Part shown: positions 61,079-64,000 of the stretch, piece by piece
How positions within the stretch are numbered: position 1 is the first letter of the stretch
How the letters are laid out: every line of letters starts with the position of its first letter
Assembly (NCBI GenBank): GCA_050011775.1
Contig: JBEKIL010000003.1
Coordinates: 124,001-188,000, forward strand
Origin: CAVZMI01 sp050011775
GTDB taxonomy: Bacteria > Bacteroidota > Ignavibacteria > UBA10030 > CAVZMI01
DNA length: 64,000 nt
Direction of reading: 5' to 3'
Position numbers and translations under genes: made by a program
Notes under the pieces: model-generated
What the model saw: the letters and a program-made list of their open reading frames with translations, nothing else
Told to the model about the DNA's origin: nothing
The model's database searches: none

Positions 61079-62335
61079 TTAGTTCGACACGAAAGTCGTC
61101 GCACTCGATGAATCAAGAGTAACGGTAAAACTACCGTTTGATAAAGTAATATCACTTCCCTGTACACAATTCTTACTACTTGATGTGACATAGGGCGTAA
61201 ACGTCGTGACTGTCCCGTTCTGGATCGTAAATGTTTGATCGATTGAAGATGAATTTCGGTTCAAAACGACGATAACCACCTTGGAGCCGTTTTTATATGC
61301 AGTTACATCAACATTTGTCTGAGGGCTGGCTGTGGCACTTACCCTATAGTATCCCGGACGAACGAATCTGGCGTATTGCGACATGACATAACCTCGTTTG
61401 GTTACATTTCCTTTAGTACCTCCTCTTTCACCATCATCGATCGGTCCGTAGAAGCGAACAATATACCACCAGATATACGCATTCATACTCGCATTCATAC
61501 AATCATTAATTTGTTTGCCTGTGGCAAGAACATGAGACCAAGTAGTAATAGTATCAAGATATTCGGTCATCCATAAATCTTTCCCTTTGCTCATAGCTAG
61601 GGGATAACTCATTAGCCCTCCTCCGTACAGATGACCACCGACAATGGAAAGGTTCGCAGCGGCAACAGGATCATTCAATATCGCATCTGTAATGGTGTGG
61701 CTGAAATTCATTGACTCATCTGCGATGATATTGATTCCGATAGAGGGCACATTGTTCTTCACAAAGTTAACCATTTGTGTTGCATTCCAATAGCAGGACT
61801 CATAGGTGACCGTTACATCGGGTTCGTTTTGAACGGATACAGCATACAACAGAACACCGTTGCTCGACATATAATCGCCAAACGCTTTCAGATGCGCCGC
61901 ATAGGCTGCATAAGAATCAGTCTTGAGTTCGCCTCCAACGATATTATTGTTGGTCTTCATCGAAGCAGGTGGAGTCCAGGGAGAAGCTATGATTGTCACT
62001 CCCTGAGCATGTGCTAACTGAGCAGTAGCAACCTGAATGGCGAACTGAGATGTGTCAGGCGGTACGCGCAGGCGAAGTATGGTGAAACCTAATTGTCCTG
62101 CTCCGGTACCAAAAGCCGTGTTGATTTGATCAACAGTCATATCAGGACGCCAGGGAAGTATGTTCGCAGCACCAAAGCCCCTTATCACCTGGTGGGTATT
62201 AGCTAAATCAACGGAGGCAGTCCCCGATTCATCTGAAGGTCCGTTAATTGTGTCTTTCTTTGAACAACCTGCCGCCATCAAAGCAAATAATAGTATAAGG
62301 CTTAATAAATTGTTTCTTATCATATTAAGGCACAT
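61079..62335 (-). CDS. GH30-family xylanase-like lipoprotein, copy 1
   Basis: A 418-residue exported glycoside hydrolase. AGGGG lies 7 nt before ATG 62335. The signal peptide ends in lipobox MAAGC (Cys24), so it is a lipoprotein. The (beta/alpha)8 fold resembles GH30 subfamily 8 (glucuronoarabinoxylan endo-1,4-xylanase): QVIRGFGAANI at the start, ASPWTPPASMKTNNNIVGG, acid/base E171 in SVQNEPD and nucleophile E258 in WMTEYL. The beta-sandwich with YYRVSATASPQTNVDVTAYK, then VVIVVLNRNSSS, follows. It should cut xylan or a related beta-1,4 glycan at the cell surface. Copy 2 lies upstream. Confidence 0.88.
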   Translation of the reverse strand: MCLNMIRNNLLSLILLFALMAAGCSKKDTINGPSDESGTASVDLANTHQVIRGFGAANILPWRPDMTVDQINTAFGTGAGQLGFTILRLRVPPDTSQFAIQVATAQLAHAQGVTIIASPWTPPASMKTNNNIVGGELKTDSYAAYAAHLKAFGDYMSSNGVLLYAVSVQNEPDVTVTYESCYWNATQMVNFVKNNVPSIGINIIADESMNFSHTITDAILNDPVAAANLSIVGGHLYGGGLMSYPLAMSKGKDLWMTEYLDTITTWSHVLATGKQINDCMNASMNAYIWWYIVRFYGPIDDGERGGTKGNVTKRGYVMSQYARFVRPGYYRVSATASPQTNVDVTAYKNGSKVVIVVLNRNSSSIDQTFTIQNGTVTTFTPYVTSSSKNCVQGSDITLSNGSFTVTLDSSSATTFVSN

Positions 62336-62426
62336 GGCATTCCCCTTTCTTTTAATTTAATTTTTCAAAATACCTGGTCATCTTCTCTTTAGATAAATCT
62401 GGACTGCACCTATGCTCGTTATGCAA

Positions 62427-62455
62427 AATGTAAACATTTTCACCGTGCTTTTCAA
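62427..62455 (-). promoter_or_regulatory. Promoter of GH30 copy 1
   Basis: Minus strand TTGAAA (62455-62450), 17 nt, TACATT (62432-62427), about 90 nt before the ATG. The remainder of 62336-62626 shows no gene. Confidence 0.45.
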
Positions 62456-62654
62456 TTAGGCGTTCATTCCGTTAGCTTGTTGAACGTTTTATGTGGAATC
62501 ACGTGTTATTTGTGGGGAGCGGCTGGCTAAGTGGCAAATATTTCATGTCCCTATATGACTTGTGCTTCTCCAGTCTGATCATTGACTCTTACTATAAAGC
62601 ATCCGACGGCCACAGAATCTTCTACACGGAAGTCTAACTACCGTAGAGGACAGA

Positions 62655-62685
62655 ATCTCCTTGCCTTTGGATAAAGCAAGGAGAT
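62655..62685 (-). terminator. Terminator after GH30 copy 2
   Basis: Identical stem to the one at 61011-61041: ATCTCCTTGC (62655-62664) and GCAAGGAGAT (62676-62685). It lies within a ~95-bp 3' flank that is conserved between the two copies. Confidence 0.6.
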
Positions 62686-62722
62686 GATTTATCGAAACAA
62701 CACAAACGTATTGTCTTAACTT

Positions 62723-63958
62723 TTAGTTCAACACGAAAGTCGTCACACTAGATGAATCAAGAGTAACGGTAAAACTACCGTTTGGTACGGCAATATCACT
62801 TCCCTGTGCACAATTCTTAGTACTTGATGTGATATAGGGCGTAAACGTCATATATGGTGGCCCGTTCCAGATCGTAAATGTTTGATCGGTTGAAGATGAA
62901 TTTCTGTTTAAAGCAACGATGACCACCTTGGAGCCTTTTTTATATGCAGTGACATCGACATTTGTCTGAGGGCTGGCTGTAGCACTTACCCTATAGAATC
63001 CCGGACGAACGAATTTAGCATATTGAGACATTACATAACCTCGTTTGGTGACGTTACTGTTGTCGTCGATCAGGCCGTAAAACCTTCTGATATACCACCA
63101 GACATAAGCGTTCATATCCGCATTCATACAATCATTAATTTCTTTGGCTGTTCCGAGAACAGCAGTCCATGTTCTGGCAGTATCACAATGTTCGGTCATC
63201 CACACCTCTTTACCTTTGCTGATGGCCAGAGGATAACTTGTGAGCCCTCCTCCGTAAATGTGTCCGCCGATGATGGATACGTTAGCGGCGGCGACAGGAT
63301 CGTTGAGTATAGGGTCGGAAAATGCATGATCGAAATTTCCCACTTCGGGTACGATGATTCTGGTGCCGATTGTCTGCACATTATTTTTGACAAACTTGAG
63401 CAATTGTGATGGGGTCCAAACGCAGGTTTCATATGTTGCCGAGTAATCTGGTTCGTTCTGAACCGATACGGCATATAAAGGAACGCCGTTGTTTGACATA
63501 TAATCGGCGAAAGATTTTAAATGGGCCGCATAAGCGGCATAATAATTAGTATCGAGAGCGCCGCCTGCGATATTATTGTTTGTTTTCATTGAAGCCGGAG
63601 GTGTCCAGGGTGATGCAAATATTATTGCTCCGAGCGATTTTGCCAGCAGTGCAGTGGGAACTTCCAGATTAAATTCCATCGAATCGTAAGAGACGCGAAT
63701 GCGCAGTATGGTCAGACCAATTTGACCGGTCCCGGTGCCAAAAGCCTTCTGTACTTGATCAGAAGTCAAATCGGGAATCCACCCAGGCATGTTTACACCG
63801 CCAAAACCCCTGATAAGCTGTTGAGGGACGTTTAAATCAATAGTCGCTACGCCCGGTATTTCTGATGGTCCGGTGGGAGATGGGCAACAACCTGCCGCCA
63901 TCAAAGTAAATACTAATATAAGGCTTAATAAATTGTTTCTTATCATATTAAGACACAT
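62723..63958 (-). CDS. GH30-family xylanase-like lipoprotein, copy 2
   Basis: A 411-residue paralogue of the gene at 61079. The first 15 residues (MCLNMIRNNLLSLIL) are identical and the lipobox is MAAGC, here followed by a second Cys. The fold start LIRGFGGVN, ASPWTPPASMKTNNNIAGG, acid/base E169 in SVQNEPD and nucleophile E256 in WMTEHCD are conserved. Differences cluster around substrate-side loops (GGVNMPGWIPDLTSD, SYDSMEFNLEVPTA), suggesting different fine specificity. The upstream flank also matches that of copy 1, and the window ends inside it. Confidence 0.88.
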   Translation of the reverse strand: MCLNMIRNNLLSLILVFTLMAAGCCPSPTGPSEIPGVATIDLNVPQQLIRGFGGVNMPGWIPDLTSDQVQKAFGTGTGQIGLTILRIRVSYDSMEFNLEVPTALLAKSLGAIIFASPWTPPASMKTNNNIAGGALDTNYYAAYAAHLKSFADYMSNNGVPLYAVSVQNEPDYSATYETCVWTPSQLLKFVKNNVQTIGTRIIVPEVGNFDHAFSDPILNDPVAAANVSIIGGHIYGGGLTSYPLAISKGKEVWMTEHCDTARTWTAVLGTAKEINDCMNADMNAYVWWYIRRFYGLIDDNSNVTKRGYVMSQYAKFVRPGFYRVSATASPQTNVDVTAYKKGSKVVIVALNRNSSSTDQTFTIWNGPPYMTFTPYITSSTKNCAQGSDIAVPNGSFTVTLDSSSVTTFVLN

Positions 63959-64000
63959 GACTTTACCCTTTCATTTGATTTATTTTTTCAAAATACCTGA

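Overview
The window looks like a chromosomal segment of a bacterium from the Bacteroidota/Chlorobiota/Ignavibacteriota side of the FCB group, with Ignavibacteria or a near relative as my best guess. The signs are: secreted proteins ending in the sorting-type C-terminal domain that starts with an NYPNPFNP motif (40819-42798, 45978-48275); TonB-dependent receptors with an N-terminal carboxypeptidase-regulatory-like domain; a PorV-type outer-membrane protein; and DUF4412 and DUF4905 proteins, which I know mainly from this group. Candidate promoters are of the ordinary TTGnnn - 17 nt - TAnnnT kind, not the TAnnTTTG kind of Bacteroides and Flavobacterium. This favours a lineage outside the core Bacteroidota. 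No rRNA, tRNA or CRISPR array was seen.

Layout. 1-1769: end of the ribosomal/RNA polymerase operon (rpoA C-terminus, rplQ) and engB. 1770-2395: a strong promoter and a long structured leader. 2396-9643: an operon of a TonB-dependent receptor, a 1063-residue secreted partner and a PorV-family barrel, closed by an intrinsic terminator. 9660-11148: an NHL-type propeller protein and ssb. 11187-13695: a cobalamin riboswitch with a terminator platform in front of a BtuB-like receptor. 13999-16779: a B12-dependent class II ribonucleotide reductase, so cobalamin uptake and use sit side by side. 17021-17426: an SDR remnant and inverted-repeat debris. 17427-25891: GT2 glycosyltransferase, then udk, a lone receiver domain, a hypothetical gene, prmC, dtd, a metalloprotease-like protein without its zinc motif, an iPGM-like metalloenzyme and comEC.

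26035-36236: three large exported proteins of unknown role (2109 aa TANFOR-like multi-module protein, 676 aa Fn3-like protein, 601 aa barrel-like protein). This is the most likely place for an undescribed surface system. 36251-37770 (minus): TrmH-type methyltransferase and DUF4412 protein. 38209-40637: GIY-YIG-like small protein and dnaG. 40819-48275: exported proteins, dut, an RsmI-type methyltransferase, a thioredoxin-fold protein lacking one active-site Cys, a lipoprotein and a secreted HExxH protease. 48515-53073: DUF4905, YjbQ and PhzF proteins, a MITE-like repeat, and a membrane heterodisulfide-reductase-like Fe-S protein. 53177-54737 (minus): coaX and birA. 55061-59985: dnaK, a second MITE-like palindrome, and clpB split into two complete reading frames. 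60072-63958 (minus): a small barrel protein and two tandem GH30 xylanase-like lipoproteins that arose by duplication, together with their flanks and terminators.

Taken together, the segment mixes core housekeeping (transcription, translation, replication, protein quality control, cofactors) with an envelope and secretion layer typical of a polysaccharide-degrading FCB bacterium. All domain and family names come from reading the translations; no database search was run.
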